DNA of 64,000 bases from CAILZL01 sp963791615 (GCA_963791615.1 CAWBTE010000009.1:127484-191483), one strand, 5' to 3'. Positions 36,820 through 46,087 are shown, counted from the first letter of the stretch. Notes: generated by a model from the letters alone, not told the origin. Translations and numbers: made by a program.

Positions 36820-37606
36820 CATGATTTTGCTATGTGCCAACGTTCATGCGCTGCCGAAAGAAAGCCTCGTACCCGGTGGCATTGCCCTCATCGAACTGCC
36901 GGCCAGCGCACAAGCACCGCAAGTTGTTTACGGAAATCATCGAGTCGCGGTTATCAAGGATCAGCAAAAATGGTTGGCGCTGGTGGGTATTCCGCTCGCT
37001 ACTGCACCCGGCAAGCAAAACCTGAAAGTCACCAGCGATGGCAAGAGTGCAACGCTCAGCTTCGTGGTGAAAGACAAGAAGTACCGCACGCAAACCCTCA
37101 CCGTAACCAATGACCGGCAGGTGAATCCCAACGCCGATGATCTGAAACGTATCGACGCCGAATCCGCACGCACTGAAGCGGCGCTGACGCGTTACACCGA
37201 AACCATCACACCGGATTTCAGGTTACTGCAGCCCATCAAGGGTACGCGCAGCCCTACCTTCGGTTTCCGGCGCATCTTCAATGGTGAGGCCCGCAATCCA
37301 CACAGTGGCATGGATATCCCTGCTGCCACGGGCACGCCGATTCAAGCGCCCGCCGATGGCATCATCACCGAAGTTGGCGATTTCTTTTTCAACGGCAACA
37401 CCGTATTCATCGATCATGGTTCAGGACTGGCCACCATGTACTGCCACCTGAGCAGGATTGATGTGAAGATTGGCCAGTCAGTAAAGCGTGGTGAAAAAAT
37501 TGGTCTGGTGGGCGCCACCGGCCGGGTCACCGGCCCACATCTGCACTTTGGTGTTTCATTGAATCGGGCGATGGTGGATCCGGCGTTGTTGATGCCGGAA
37601 AAATAG
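36815..37606 (+). CDS. M23 family (LytM) peptidoglycan endopeptidase
   Basis: About 263 residues. A C-terminal LytM domain holds the zinc sites HSGMD (near residue 160) and GPHLHFGV (near residue 235), so a catalytically complete peptidase. The N-terminal part, roughly residues 15-90, is a beta-rich domain seen in M23 proteins downstream of xseA in related bacteria. Start is uncertain: ATG 36815 and 36821 give only MTMILLCANVHA before the mature sequence, a very short signal peptide, and both lie in or at the edge of the palindromic repeat. The frame is continuous with xseA upstream, so a fused product cannot be ruled out. Confidence 0.8.
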   Translation: MTMILLCANVHALPKESLVPGGIALIELPASAQAPQVVYGNHRVAVIKDQQKWLALVGIPLATAPGKQNLKVTSDGKSATLSFVVKDKKYRTQTLTVTNDRQVNPNADDLKRIDAESARTEAALTRYTETITPDFRLLQPIKGTRSPTFGFRRIFNGEARNPHSGMDIPAATGTPIQAPADGIITEVGDFFFNGNTVFIDHGSGLATMYCHLSRIDVKIGQSVKRGEKIGLVGATGRVTGPHLHFGVSLNRAMVDPALLMPEK

Positions 37607-37608
37607 CC

Positions 37609-38496
37609 TTAAAGGATTTTGGCCCTCACCAGCAGATGCAGACGATCACCCCTGGGAGTCGTCAGTGACAGATCCATCTCGTTCTGGCTCTGTTCATTGC
37701 GTTGACTGCGAAATAGAAATTCACTGGGCAGATATACCGGCAACTTGAACTGCGCATCCAGTTCGATGACGCCTTGCGGAAAGGCGCTCTCAGCAAGTCC
37801 GATGCAGCGCGCCAGTGACCACATGCCGTGCGCAACAGTCTGTTTGAACTGGAACGCCTGCGCCGTGCGGTCAAACAGGTGAATGGGATTGAAGTCACCA
37901 GACACAAAGGCATAACGCCGGCCGGTGTTGGCTGTAGCAGAAACAGTCTGCTCATTAACAAGTCGCGACTCATCGCGCTGGGCGCGCTCTATGCGGGGTC
38001 GCTTGCCGGGTCGTTTGTCAGGCGTGATGCGACGCGCCAGCATGGTGCTGACTTCTTCCCACACCAGCTTGTCACTGAGGCGTGCGCGAGTCACCAGGTC
38101 ATATTCCTGACCGCTATCGGTTTCGCGCAAGGTGCTGCACTCCACACTCAGTTGCAACGCTGCATCAGCCGGAATGGGTTGCCATTGACGGATTACGTTG
38201 CGCAGATGCACCAGGCCAAGCACCTTCACCGGGAATAATACATGCGTGAAGATGCGCATATGCAGCGGCATGGCCAGCACATGCAGATAGGCATGTGGCA
38301 ACACCCCATTGTTGATCAGACCACAAATTTCCCGGTATCGCCGCAGGTGCGCCGCGTTGATATGCACTCGCTTCGCTTCGATATGCAGGGCCGGCATCAC
38401 GATACCGGGAGCAGCCAGCATCGGCTTTCGCGAACTCAGTACTTTGACGTAAGGCCAGACCATCGATGGCAGGCCGGCATAACTCTGCTGCAACAT
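37609..38496 (-). CDS. MaoC-like hydratase/dehydratase family protein
   Basis: 295 residues with a tandem hot-dog arrangement. The C-terminal half contains YAFVSGDFNPIHLFD and VAHGMWSLARC, the MaoC hydratase motif with catalytic Asp and His; the N-terminal half is a degenerate second hot-dog. Family members hydrate enoyl thioesters, often in fatty acid or polyhydroxyalkanoate pathways. ATG 38496 is taken; an in-frame TTG at 38505 would overlap ccmI. It is the last gene of the strand run that holds the ccm operon, but is not a cytochrome maturation gene. Confidence 0.8.
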   Translation of the reverse strand: MLQQSYAGLPSMVWPYVKVLSSRKPMLAAPGIVMPALHIEAKRVHINAAHLRRYREICGLINNGVLPHAYLHVLAMPLHMRIFTHVLFPVKVLGLVHLRNVIRQWQPIPADAALQLSVECSTLRETDSGQEYDLVTRARLSDKLVWEEVSTMLARRITPDKRPGKRPRIERAQRDESRLVNEQTVSATANTGRRYAFVSGDFNPIHLFDRTAQAFQFKQTVAHGMWSLARCIGLAESAFPQGVIELDAQFKLPVYLPSEFLFRSQRNEQSQNEMDLSLTTPRGDRLHLLVRAKIL

Positions 38497-38501
38497 GGAC
38501 G

Positions 38502-39590
38502 TCAAGGCACTCGCTGACTGATCTCGATACTCACACTGCCCTGCTCACCCTTGGCAAAGGAATAAGTCGCTGTGCCGTACAGGTCTCCGGGTTGTTCAGT
38601 GGGTGTGCCGCTGGCGGATAGTCGCGCCACCACTTCCACGGCTTCTGCATCTTTCAGAGTACGCGTTGGCAACATGGCGTCGGCTACACTCAACTCCACC
38701 TGCAAGGGCAATGCGCTGGACAGGTGACGTTCCACCGCCAGCGGCGGGCCGGGCTGCTTTGGGTTGCGCGCCAGAATGAACAACGCAACCGGTTGCTGGA
38801 TTTGTGATTGCAGCGCCGGCGAAACCTTGACCTGTACGGTAATGCTGCGACCAGCCGTATCGGCAACTGCTGCATTCTGCGCAACAGGCGCGCCACCACT
38901 GGCATCCGCACCCAGCTGTTCATTGAGGTCCAGCACCTGACGTTCCAGCAGTCTGCGCACGGCATCGGGTGGATTGAGATCCAGCATGGTCTGGAAACGA
39001 TCACGCGCCAGCACCAGATTCTGCATCTGCAAGGCAATCAGGCCGCCGTACCAGAGTGCTCTGGGATGTTTCGGCTCAAGTTTGAATGCTTCTTCGATCA
39101 GTACCGAGGCACGACCATTCATCGCACTTGGATCCGCCAGTATCAAGGCTTCTGCCCAGCCGGTGATCGCATCCAGGTTCTGGCCCTTGCTCACTTCGTA
39201 AGCACGCTGATACGTCTCTGCGCCCAGCGAAAAGTTTTCAGTCAAAACATAGGCATTACCCAGCCGGAGCAGCGCATCCAGATCCTGCGGGTTCGCCCTG
39301 ACCTGTGCTGCCAATGCCAGAATTTCCGGGCTGTCAGCCGCACCGATGGACGGGTTGCCTGTTGTTGTCGTGGGTGCATTCCACTGCCAGTTGCTGCCGT
39401 GAAGATACATGGCTGTAGACAACACCATGACCAGCAACGCAGTCAACACCAGCACACTGCGATTACCGAGTTGCCTGCCCGTCACCGACTGCGCTTCAGC
39501 CTGAACAGGCTCGCGCTGCAACAAGGGCCGCGCCAGCAACGCCACCGCTATCAGCACCATCAATACACAGATCACCAGAAACAGGGTCAT
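38502..39590 (-). CDS. ccmI: Cytochrome c maturation protein CcmI (TPR)
   Basis: Holds apocytochrome c for haem ligation with CcmF and CcmH. 362 residues. Two N-terminal transmembrane helices (about residues 2-22 and 44-64) precede a periplasmic TPR region (PQDLDALLRLGNAYVLTENF, then repeats) and a C-terminal beta domain of about 130 residues, the usual CcmI build. Overlaps the ccmH stop by 4 nt. Final gene of the ccm operon. Confidence 0.92.
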   Translation of the reverse strand: MTLFLVICVLMVLIAVALLARPLLQREPVQAEAQSVTGRQLGNRSVLVLTALLVMVLSTAMYLHGSNWQWNAPTTTTGNPSIGAADSPEILALAAQVRANPQDLDALLRLGNAYVLTENFSLGAETYQRAYEVSKGQNLDAITGWAEALILADPSAMNGRASVLIEEAFKLEPKHPRALWYGGLIALQMQNLVLARDRFQTMLDLNPPDAVRRLLERQVLDLNEQLGADASGGAPVAQNAAVADTAGRSITVQVKVSPALQSQIQQPVALFILARNPKQPGPPLAVERHLSSALPLQVELSVADAMLPTRTLKDAEAVEVVARLSASGTPTEQPGDLYGTATYSFAKGEQGSVSIEISQRVP

Positions 39591-40030
39591 GCCTGATCGC
39601 CTTCATTCATTTCATCTGGCGCATCCACCGCCATGCGCGCGCGTCGACGGATCACCGTGAAGGCAACCGTCACACCGATCAGCAACAGCAGCACCGGTCC
39701 CAGCCACAGCAACCAGGTGCGCTGCTCGAAAGGTGGTTTGTACAGCACAAAGGCGCCGTAACGATCGGTCATGAACTGGAGAATCTGCTCATCACTCTGC
39801 CCGGCAACCAGTTTCTCGCGCAGTTCACGCCGCAAATCACCCGCCAGGGTGGCGCTGGAATCCGCGATGGTTTCGTTCTGACACACCAGACAGCGCAATT
39901 GCCGCGCAAGATTTTCGTAACGGGTCTGCAAGCGCGCATCAGCCAGAGGCTGGGCATCATCGACCGCATACACGGATTGCAACAGCACCAAGCTCAGCAG
40001 CAGCGCTGCCAGTATCCGGTAGCCACTCAT
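39587..40030 (-). CDS. ccmH: Cytochrome c maturation protein CcmH
   Basis: Periplasmic thiol-redox protein that reduces the CxxCH haem site of apocytochrome c. 147 residues: signal peptide, the LRCLVCQN motif at residues 45-52, a three-helix domain, and a C-terminal membrane anchor (LLWLGPVLLLLIGVTVAF). Overlaps ccmG and ccmI by 4 nt each, consistent with one message. Confidence 0.96.
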   Translation of the reverse strand: MSGYRILAALLLSLVLLQSVYAVDDAQPLADARLQTRYENLARQLRCLVCQNETIADSSATLAGDLRRELREKLVAGQSDEQILQFMTDRYGAFVLYKPPFEQRTWLLWLGPVLLLLIGVTVAFTVIRRRARMAVDAPDEMNEGDQA

Positions 40031-40575
40031 GATGTCTGTCCATTGAGCTGCCCATTGGGTTGTCCATTAATTCGGGGCAGGAACTCCTGCTCCCAGATCT
40101 CCATGGTCAGGGTGCCGATCTGCTTGTAGAGCACCTTGCCCTGTTCATCAATCAGGAAGGTTTCCGGTGCGCCATAGACACCAAAGTCGATGGCGACGCG
40201 ACCTTCAGGGTCGAACGCCGTGGCGACATAGGGATTGCCCAGTTGCTGCAACCACTGCTGTGCCAAAGGCAATTCATCCTTCCAGTCCAGCCCGACAATG
40301 GGCACCACATTCTGTCTGGCGATTTCCAGCAATACGGCATGTTCCCTGCGGCATTCCACACACCAGGTCGCCCACACATTCACCAAGTGTTTTTTGCCGG
40401 CAAAGTCGCTGTTGCTGATCTGGAGTGCGGGATCTTCCACCCTGGGCAAGGTATAGGCTGGCGCCTGTTTGCCAATCAATGGCGACGGCACCTGGCTGGG
40501 GTCACGGTATAACCCCACGACAAAGAAGCCCACCAGCACGGCAAATACGCCAGCAGGAATGATGGATCGCCACAT
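40027..40575 (-). CDS. ccmG: Thiol:disulfide interchange protein CcmG (DsbE)
   Basis: Membrane-anchored periplasmic thioredoxin that supplies electrons for apocytochrome c thiol reduction. 182 residues from ATG 40575: an N-terminal transmembrane anchor, then thioredoxin fold with WATWCVEC (active-site cysteines near residues 72 and 75). The usual CcmG active site is WCxPC or WCxxC, so Val-Glu between the cysteines is within family range. The start overlaps the ccmF stop region, and its stop overlaps ccmH. Confidence 0.95.
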   Translation of the reverse strand: MWRSIIPAGVFAVLVGFFVVGLYRDPSQVPSPLIGKQAPAYTLPRVEDPALQISNSDFAGKKHLVNVWATWCVECRREHAVLLEIARQNVVPIVGLDWKDELPLAQQWLQQLGNPYVATAFDPEGRVAIDFGVYGAPETFLIDEQGKVLYKQIGTLTMEIWEQEFLPRINGQPNGQLNGQTS

Positions 40576-40577
40576 GT

Positions 40578-42531
40578 TCAAGCTCCCGCCACAACTGCTT
40601 CGCTGTTACCCGACCTGGCAGCTGCTTTGACGCGATAACGACGATCCGTTACGCCAATCAGACCACCCAGCGCCATGATCACCGTACCCAGCCAGATGAA
40701 ACGCACCAGTGGCTTGTATTGAATACGCAGACTCCAGACGCCATTGCCCAGATCATCACCCAGCGCCACAAACAGGTCACGTTGCCAGTGCGCATCGATG
40801 CCGGCTTCGGTCATGGGACTGGTCTGCACACGATAGATGCGTTTTTGCGGACGCAGCACCGTCAGTTCCTGTCCGTTACGCGTGACACTGACTGTGCCTT
40901 CGATGGCATCGTAGTTGGGCCCCGTCACGGCTTGCGTGCCCAGCAACGTGAACTGGTAACCGGCGATTTCGATGCTCTGGTTGTTGGTCAGACTGACATC
41001 TTTCTCAATCTTGTAAGTCTCAACGGTGGTTACGCCCAGCATGAACACCGCTACGCCCAGATGCGCCAGACTCATGGCGATGATGCCGCGTGACAACGAC
41101 TGCTTTGCGCGCAATCGTGCGATCGGTTCAATCAACGCCGACAGGAATACCCAGCCGCCAGCGAGCAGTCCAACGAAACACAGTGGCGAGAATCGTTTGA
41201 AGATCAGCAGGGTCATGGTCGCCGCAAAGGCCACTGCCAGGCCCAGTGCAATCAGGATTGGTCGTCTGGCGGTGGTGAATTTCGCCTGTTTCCAGCCCGC
41301 ATGCATGCCCACTGCCAGCAGCAACACCAGGGGCAGCATCGGGATCAGGAACACCACCGAAAAATAGGGCGACCCAACCGAAATCTTGCCGAGGTTCAAA
41401 GCATCCACAAACAACGGATACAGCGTGCCCAGCAGAATCAGACCGGCGGCCACCACCAGCAGTACATTGTTGAACAACAGGAATGACTCGCGTGAAATCA
41501 CCGCGAAACCCGCCTCGGACTGGAGTCGCTGTGCGCGCCAGCCATACAACGTCAAGGCGCCACCAATACACAGCGTCAGGAATGCCAGAATGAACAGACC
41601 ACGACTCGGATCACTGGCAAAGGCATGTACAGATACCAGCACGCCGGAACGAACCAGGAAGGTGCCGAGTAACGACAATGAAAAACCGACAGATGGCCAG
41701 CAACACCGTCCAGCTCTTGAACAGGCCGCGCTTTTCGGTCACCGCCAGCGAATGAATCAGTGCTGTACACATCAGCCACGGCATGAAGGAAGCATTCTCG
41801 ACCGGATCCCAGAACCACCAGCCACCCCAGCCCAGCTCGTAATAAGCCCAGAAGCTGCCCAGTGAAATGCCCAGCGTCAGAAACAGCCACGACAAGGTAG
41901 CCCAGGGACGCACCCAGCGCGCCCAGGCTGCGTCCAGCTTGCCTTCCAGCAACGCCGCAACCGCACAGGCAAATGGCACCGCCAACCCGACATAGCCCGC
42001 GTACAACATCGGTGGATGGATCACCAAAGCGGGATCTTGCAGCAGCGGATTGAGATCAGCGCCCTGAAGCGCTGCGGGCAACAAGCGTTCGAAAGGATTG
42101 GAAGTGGTGATGACAAACAGCGAAAACCCGCTACTGATCAAACCCAGCACACCCAGCACCTTGCTGGTAAAGGCGGGCGTCATGGCACGATTGAACCAGC
42201 CCACCGCCGCCGACCACGTCGCCAGAATCAACAACCACAGCAGCAGCGAACCTTCATGCGCACCCCACACGGCGGCAAACTTGTAGAACGCAGGCAAATC
42301 AGTGTTGGAGTTGTTGGCCACATACAAGACCGAAAAATCACTGCGCAGGAATGCGGCCGCCAGACAGACAAATGAAAACAGAGTGAATACCAGTTGCCCG
42401 GTCACTGCGGAACGCGACGCAGCCATCCAGTTGTCGCGTCGCGTATGCGATCCGGCCAGACCAAAAAAAGCCTGCGCCAGCGCCAGTGCAAAGGCGAGGA
42501 TCAAGGCAAAGTGTCCCAATTCAATAGTCAT
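40578..42531 (-). CDS. ccmF: Haem lyase CcmF, one frameshift
   Basis: Large inner-membrane protein that attaches haem to apocytochrome c. About 650 residues, with many transmembrane segments and the WWD signature GWGGWWFWDPVENASF. The frame breaks near 41688 by one extra base: WTVLLAIC in the first frame, GFSLSLLGTFLVRSGVLVS in the second. The conserved LVRSGVL-SVHAFA segment is intact after the break. Start ATG 42531 (TTG 42537 is not favoured). The operon is otherwise whole, so a sequence error is likely. The 46 nt upstream to ccmE hold nothing else. Confidence 0.95.
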
Positions 42532-42577
42532 GTTCAATACTCATGATTTTTCCTGCCTCAATGATCCGGCGTAAATT

Positions 42578-43084
42578 CTAGTTGGCGACCGTGGCTGCCG
42601 CTGAAGAGGCCGCAACACCTTCGGCGGCACGGCGCTCATCGTGGGCTTTCTTGAGACCTTCCGCGACATTCGGTGGCATGTAGTTTTCATCGTGCTTGGC
42701 CAGCACTTCTTCAGCAATCAGCAGCTGCTGCCCGGCCGGCAACCCGGTTGCGCCCTCGACCAGCTTACCGCGCACTACTACGCCCTGCCCTTCACGGAAC
42801 AGATCCGGCAACACGCCTTCGTAACGCACCGTCACTTCATGCGTGAAGTCAGTGATATCAAACTGGAGCTGCAAGCTGCCGGGCTCGCGCTTCACGCTGC
42901 CCTGCTCCACCATGCCGCCCAGTTTGAATGCGCGGCCCATGGGGGCTTTTCCGGCAAACACATCGCTGGGCAGGATGTTGTACTGCACGTTGCCATTCAG
43001 CGCCGTGAGCAGAAATGCCGCAGAGGCTGACACCGCCAGCAGGATCAATCCCACAAATAACATGCGACGCCGACGTGGGGTCAT
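42578..43084 (-). CDS. ccmE: Haem chaperone CcmE
   Basis: Periplasmic OB-fold protein that carries haem covalently from CcmABCD to CcmF. 168 residues: N-terminal membrane anchor (MLFVGLILLAVSASAAFLL), beta domain, and the haem-binding histidine in LAKHDENY at residue 131, followed by the conserved Tyr. The start overlaps the ccmD stop by 4 nt. Confidence 0.97.
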   Translation of the reverse strand: MTPRRRRMLFVGLILLAVSASAAFLLTALNGNVQYNILPSDVFAGKAPMGRAFKLGGMVEQGSVKREPGSLQLQFDITDFTHEVTVRYEGVLPDLFREGQGVVVRGKLVEGATGLPAGQQLLIAEEVLAKHDENYMPPNVAEGLKKAHDERRAAEGVAASSAAATVAN

Positions 43085-43269
43085 GACTGCGCATCCTGGA
43101 CAGAGACAGGTTGATCGGCTGCGGCCTGGGCGCGACGACGCGCCTGTTGCAGCTCATGTGCCCAATCGCGGCGCGCGCTGAAAAACATCCATAACAGCCC
43201 CAGCAAAGTGAGTCCGTAGCAGGACCACACGTAAGCGCCATAAGCACCCATCTTCAAAGCTTCGGTCAT
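43081..43269 (-). CDS. ccmD: Haem exporter protein CcmD
   Basis: 62-residue single-pass membrane protein that helps release haem-loaded CcmE from the CcmABCD complex. One transmembrane helix (YVWSCYGLTLLGLLWMFF) then a basic cytoplasmic tail (SARRDWAHELQQARRR), the standard CcmD design. It begins 1 nt after the ccmC stop. Confidence 0.93.
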   Translation of the reverse strand: MTEALKMGAYGAYVWSCYGLTLLGLLWMFFSARRDWAHELQQARRRAQAAADQPVSVQDAQS

Positions 43270-43270
43270 G

Positions 43271-44005
43271 TCATTGCACCTGTTTCAGCAGCCACTGCGC
43301 ATTACGTTCGCGCCGCAATATCTCGGCGCACAGGCTGTTGCACAACACCGCGCCGAAAAACAGCATGAACGCCACAATCATGACCACCAGCGGCGTCACC
43401 ATGGAGGGATCAATCGCAGACTTGCCGAACATCGACAAGGTCTTGCCCTGATGCAGGCTGTTCCACCACTCCACCGAGTACTTGATGATGGGCAGGTTGA
43501 TCGAGCCAACAATGGCCAGAATGGCCGAGGCGCGATCCGCCCGACCAATATCATCAAATGAAGTACGCAACGCCATATAGCCCAGATACAGAAACAGCAG
43601 GATAAGTTCCGAAGTCAGGCGCGCATCCCATGCCCACCATGCGCCCCACATGGGTTTGCCCCAGATGGATCCCGTGAGCAAGGCCAGCGCCGTGAAGACT
43701 GCACCGGAAAACGCACAGGCAGCCGCCACCGCATGGGCCATTTTCATGCGCCAGATCAGGCCAATCGCCGCCGCCACGGCCATCATCGCGTACACCATCA
43801 GCGACATCGACGCTGCGGGCACGTGAACAAAAATGATTCGATAGGCATCTTTCTGCTGATAGTCAGTTGGCACCACGAACAGGCCCGCATACGCGGCCCA
43901 CAGCATCATCAACACCGCCGGCCAGAGCAGCCAGGGACGCAGTGCGCGCGCAAACGCATAGGCAGTCGGTGGCGATGCCAGCTTGTGAAACCAGACCCAG
44001 TTCAT
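43271..44005 (-). CDS. ccmC: Haem exporter membrane protein CcmC
   Basis: Binds haem at the periplasmic face and loads it on CcmE. 244 residues, six transmembrane segments, with the WWD signature WGAWWAWDARLTSEL and conserved histidines in flanking loops. ATG 44005 begins MNWVWFHKLASPPTAYAF, the normal N-terminus; the frame continues upstream to 44107 without family resemblance. Lies 43 nt after ccmB. Confidence 0.97.
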   Translation of the reverse strand: MNWVWFHKLASPPTAYAFARALRPWLLWPAVLMMLWAAYAGLFVVPTDYQQKDAYRIIFVHVPAASMSLMVYAMMAVAAAIGLIWRMKMAHAVAAACAFSGAVFTALALLTGSIWGKPMWGAWWAWDARLTSELILLFLYLGYMALRTSFDDIGRADRASAILAIVGSINLPIIKYSVEWWNSLHQGKTLSMFGKSAIDPSMVTPLVVMIVAFMLFFGAVLCNSLCAEILRRERNAQWLLKQVQ

Positions 44006-44048
44006 GTCGATACTCTTGCGATCCTGTAAGTGTCGTTGCGGAAAGCCA

Positions 44049-44744
44049 TTATTCAATGCTGATGCGGATCGCGGCCGCCATGGCAAACGGACCCAGTGCA
44101 AGCGCAAACAGCAACATCGCCGCCAGCAGGCTCAATGGCCCGGTTACCAGTTCGCCCTGCATGCCCATGTCCAGCGCCTGCGCACCGAAGATCAACACCG
44201 GCATTTCCAGCGGCAACACCAGCAATGCCATCAGCATATTACCGCGTCGCAGTCCCACCGTAAGCGCTGCGCCAATCGCGCCCAGCACACTGAGCAACGC
44301 CGTACCCAATGCCAGCGTACCCATCAAAAGCGGCCAGCCGACAAGATTCAGCCCCAGACCCAGCGCCATGAAGGGCGCCATCAGCACCAGTGGTAATCCG
44401 GTCAGCAACCAGTGCCCGGCGGTCTTGGCCAGCAGCAGCCAGGCCAGTGGCTGGCCCGACAACACCCACTGTTCCATGACGCCATCTTCCACATCAGGCC
44501 GGAACAGCGCGTCGGCCGCCAGCAATGATGCCAGCATCGCCGCCACCCACAGCACCCCCGGAGCGATACGTCGCAATTCAGATAATTCCGGGCTGATGGC
44601 CAGCGGGAACAGCGTGATCACCACCACAAAAAACACCAGTGGCTGCAGCACCTGATCCCAGCGTCGGGCCGCCAGCCGGATATCCCGCCGCAAGACCAGC
44701 GCTGCCAGTTTGAATGGCGAGGATGAAGCCGTATGTGGCTGCAT
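44049..44744 (-). CDS. ccmB: Haem exporter membrane protein CcmB
   Basis: Membrane subunit of the CcmAB ABC transporter that drives release of holo-CcmE. 231 residues with six hydrophobic segments. FFVVVITLFPLAISPE near the N-terminus and MEQWVLSGQPLAWLLLAKT are typical CcmB sequences. ATG 44744 overlaps the ccmA stop (44744-44746) by one base. Confidence 0.95.
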   Translation of the reverse strand: MQPHTASSSPFKLAALVLRRDIRLAARRWDQVLQPLVFFVVVITLFPLAISPELSELRRIAPGVLWVAAMLASLLAADALFRPDVEDGVMEQWVLSGQPLAWLLLAKTAGHWLLTGLPLVLMAPFMALGLGLNLVGWPLLMGTLALGTALLSVLGAIGAALTVGLRRGNMLMALLVLPLEMPVLIFGAQALDMGMQGELVTGPLSLLAAMLLFALALGPFAMAAAIRISIE

Positions 44745-45391
44745 CAATGCAGCACCAGCACGTGGTTGCCCGGATGAGTAGCCAGCAAGGTCTGATGGGC
44801 CGCAGTCAACACCATGCCACCCTGCGCCAGATGTTCGGCCAGCAACCCTTCCAGCATGGTAACGCCCGCTGCATCCAGATTAGTGGTGGGCTCATCCAGA
44901 ATCCACAGCGGCGCCTGCGCCAGCAACAGACGCGCCAGCGCCACGCGCCGACGCTGTCCGGCTGACAACACACGGGCTGGCAACTCGGCGCATTGCGGGA
45001 TGTCCACCTTCAACAGCGCCTGCCTGCATTTTTCAGCGCTCACTTCATCCCGCACTCCCACCGAAAACTCCAGATTCTCCCGCGCGGTCAGATCCAGCTT
45101 CAGAGCGCTACTGTGTCCGAGATACAGCAGCGATTCCTGGAACCGGGTCGCGTCCCGGTGCGTATCGACGCCATTCCACCGCGTTACTCCCGATTCCGCC
45201 GGCAACAGACCGGCCACGGTGCGCAGCAGGCTGGTTTTGCCGACGCCATTCGGCCCATGCAATTGCAGCAGTTCCCCGGTATTCACCGCGAACGACACGC
45301 CGCGCAGCAAGTGATGCTCGCCACGCCACAAGTGCAGCGCCTGTACTTCGAGTTTGTTATGGCTTGCGGACTGGTCGGGATTGGCCAACAT
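44744..45391 (-). CDS. ccmA: Haem exporter ATP-binding protein CcmA
   Basis: ATPase of the CcmAB complex. 215 residues from ATG 45391. Walker A GPNGVGKTSLL, signature LSAGQRRRVALARLL (the CcmA-type LSAGQ rather than LSGGQ), Walker B LWILDEPTTNLD. The frame extends to 45463 upstream but that part is not conserved. First gene of the ccmABCDEFGHI operon. Confidence 0.95.
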   Translation of the reverse strand: MLANPDQSASHNKLEVQALHLWRGEHHLLRGVSFAVNTGELLQLHGPNGVGKTSLLRTVAGLLPAESGVTRWNGVDTHRDATRFQESLLYLGHSSALKLDLTARENLEFSVGVRDEVSAEKCRQALLKVDIPQCAELPARVLSAGQRRRVALARLLLAQAPLWILDEPTTNLDAAGVTMLEGLLAEHLAQGGMVLTAAHQTLLATHPGNHVLVLH

Positions 45392-45431
45392 GGAGCGAGG
45401 TGTACCAGGGTGAGAGCCAGAATTGCGCGGC

Positions 45432-45463
45432 ATCTTAGCAAACAATGCCACAACAACTGTCAA
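45432..45463 (-). promoter_or_regulatory. Candidate ccm operon promoter
   Basis: On the minus strand TTGACA (45458-45463) is followed after 20 bp by TAAGAT (45432-45437) with a TGC in front, resembling an extended -10. The spacing is long, so this is a candidate only. A small GGCCTGACAGGCC dyad adjoins it. Confidence 0.35.
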
Positions 45464-45570
45464 GGCCTGACAGGCCCTTAGGACATGGGCTGCGAGACAC
45501 TGGTGATTCCGGCTACAATCGCGCCCCTACCGCGAGCGCCACGACGCTCGCTTCACATCAGTGACACCCT

Positions 45571-45657
45571 GGCGGTGTGGCGGAATTGGTAGACGCAGCG
45601 GACTTAAAATCCGCCGATGTTAAAGTCGTACCGGTTCGACTCCGGTCACCGCCACCA
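45571..45657 (+). tRNA. tRNA-Leu (anticodon TAA)
   Basis: 87 nt with encoded CCA. Acceptor GGCGGTG/CACCGCC, D arm GGCGGAATTGGTAGACGC, anticodon arm GCGGA-CTTAAAA-TCCGC giving TAA (codon UUA), long variable arm, T arm CCGGTTCGACTCCGG, discriminator A. A TACAAT hexamer at 45514 is a possible -10 without a good -35. Confidence 0.97.
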
Positions 45658-45855
45658 TTAGGGCATCCGACACCGTCCGATGCCAGCTTCAAAAACTCAT
45701 TATTTGCCGTAAAAATGAGCACCTGATAGGCTTACGCCATCCGACTCCGTCCCCGAGCAGCCGACCAAAAAATGGGGTAGTTGCTGGGGTATCGGCGTCG
45801 CCAGAGTCGAACCAGTACAAAATCAGGAACCTGACCGGTACAACATGCAGCAAGG

Positions 45856-45930
45856 GCACTGCTGACTGAAACCGCGATCAAGACAGCCAAGCCCAAAAGC
45901 AAGCCCTACAAGCTGTATGACGAACGCTGA
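45856..45930 (+). pseudogene. Integrase N-terminal remnant (DUF4102 arm-binding type)
   Basis: 24 codons, ALLTETAIKTAKPKSKPYKL then YDER and a TGA stop. The pattern TxTAIKxAKPKxKPYKLxD is the start of P4-type tyrosine integrases, which usually insert at the 3' end of tRNA genes. Only the N-terminal arm-binding segment survives, 200 bp from tRNA-Leu. Confidence 0.75.
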
Positions 45931-45968
45931 TCACTTCAATTCCTTCGAACCGAGCCTGACTGACTCAC

Positions 45969-46067
45969 CATATCATTGAAACCGGCAATGAGTCCTGGCG
46001 CTTGAAACACCGCATGGCAAAGGCTGGGCAGTTCAAGACAAAAGCCCGGGTCAACTTTGCGAGGTAA
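45969..46067 (+). pseudogene. IstB-like transposition ATPase C-terminal remnant
   Basis: 32 codons ending in TAA: HIIETGNESWRLKHRMAKAG and a basic tail. This resembles the last residues of IS21-type IstB helper ATPases (H-I-ETGNxSYRF/L-H). The rest of the insertion sequence is absent. Confidence 0.55.
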
Positions 46068-46087
46068 TCAACAGTGGGGACACTATC

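Larger units (their letters stand above)
45658..46087. other. Relic of integrated element next to tRNA-Leu
   Basis: A 430 bp stretch with no intact gene. It carries GGGGTA-type motifs near 45775-45791 like those in front of tRNA-targeting integrases, a 15 bp near-copy in inverse orientation of the tRNA-Leu T arm (45804-45818, 14 of 15 matching), an integrase start remnant and an IstB end remnant. Confidence 0.6.

Noticed and set aside
31102..41690. Programmed frameshifting in guaA, xseA and ccmF
   Set aside because: No slippery heptamers or shared signals at the breaks; similar breaks occur across unrelated genes, which fits sequence error.
45658..46087. Intact prophage or genomic island
   Set aside because: Only a 24-codon integrase start and a 32-codon IstB end remain; no other phage or mobility genes follow.
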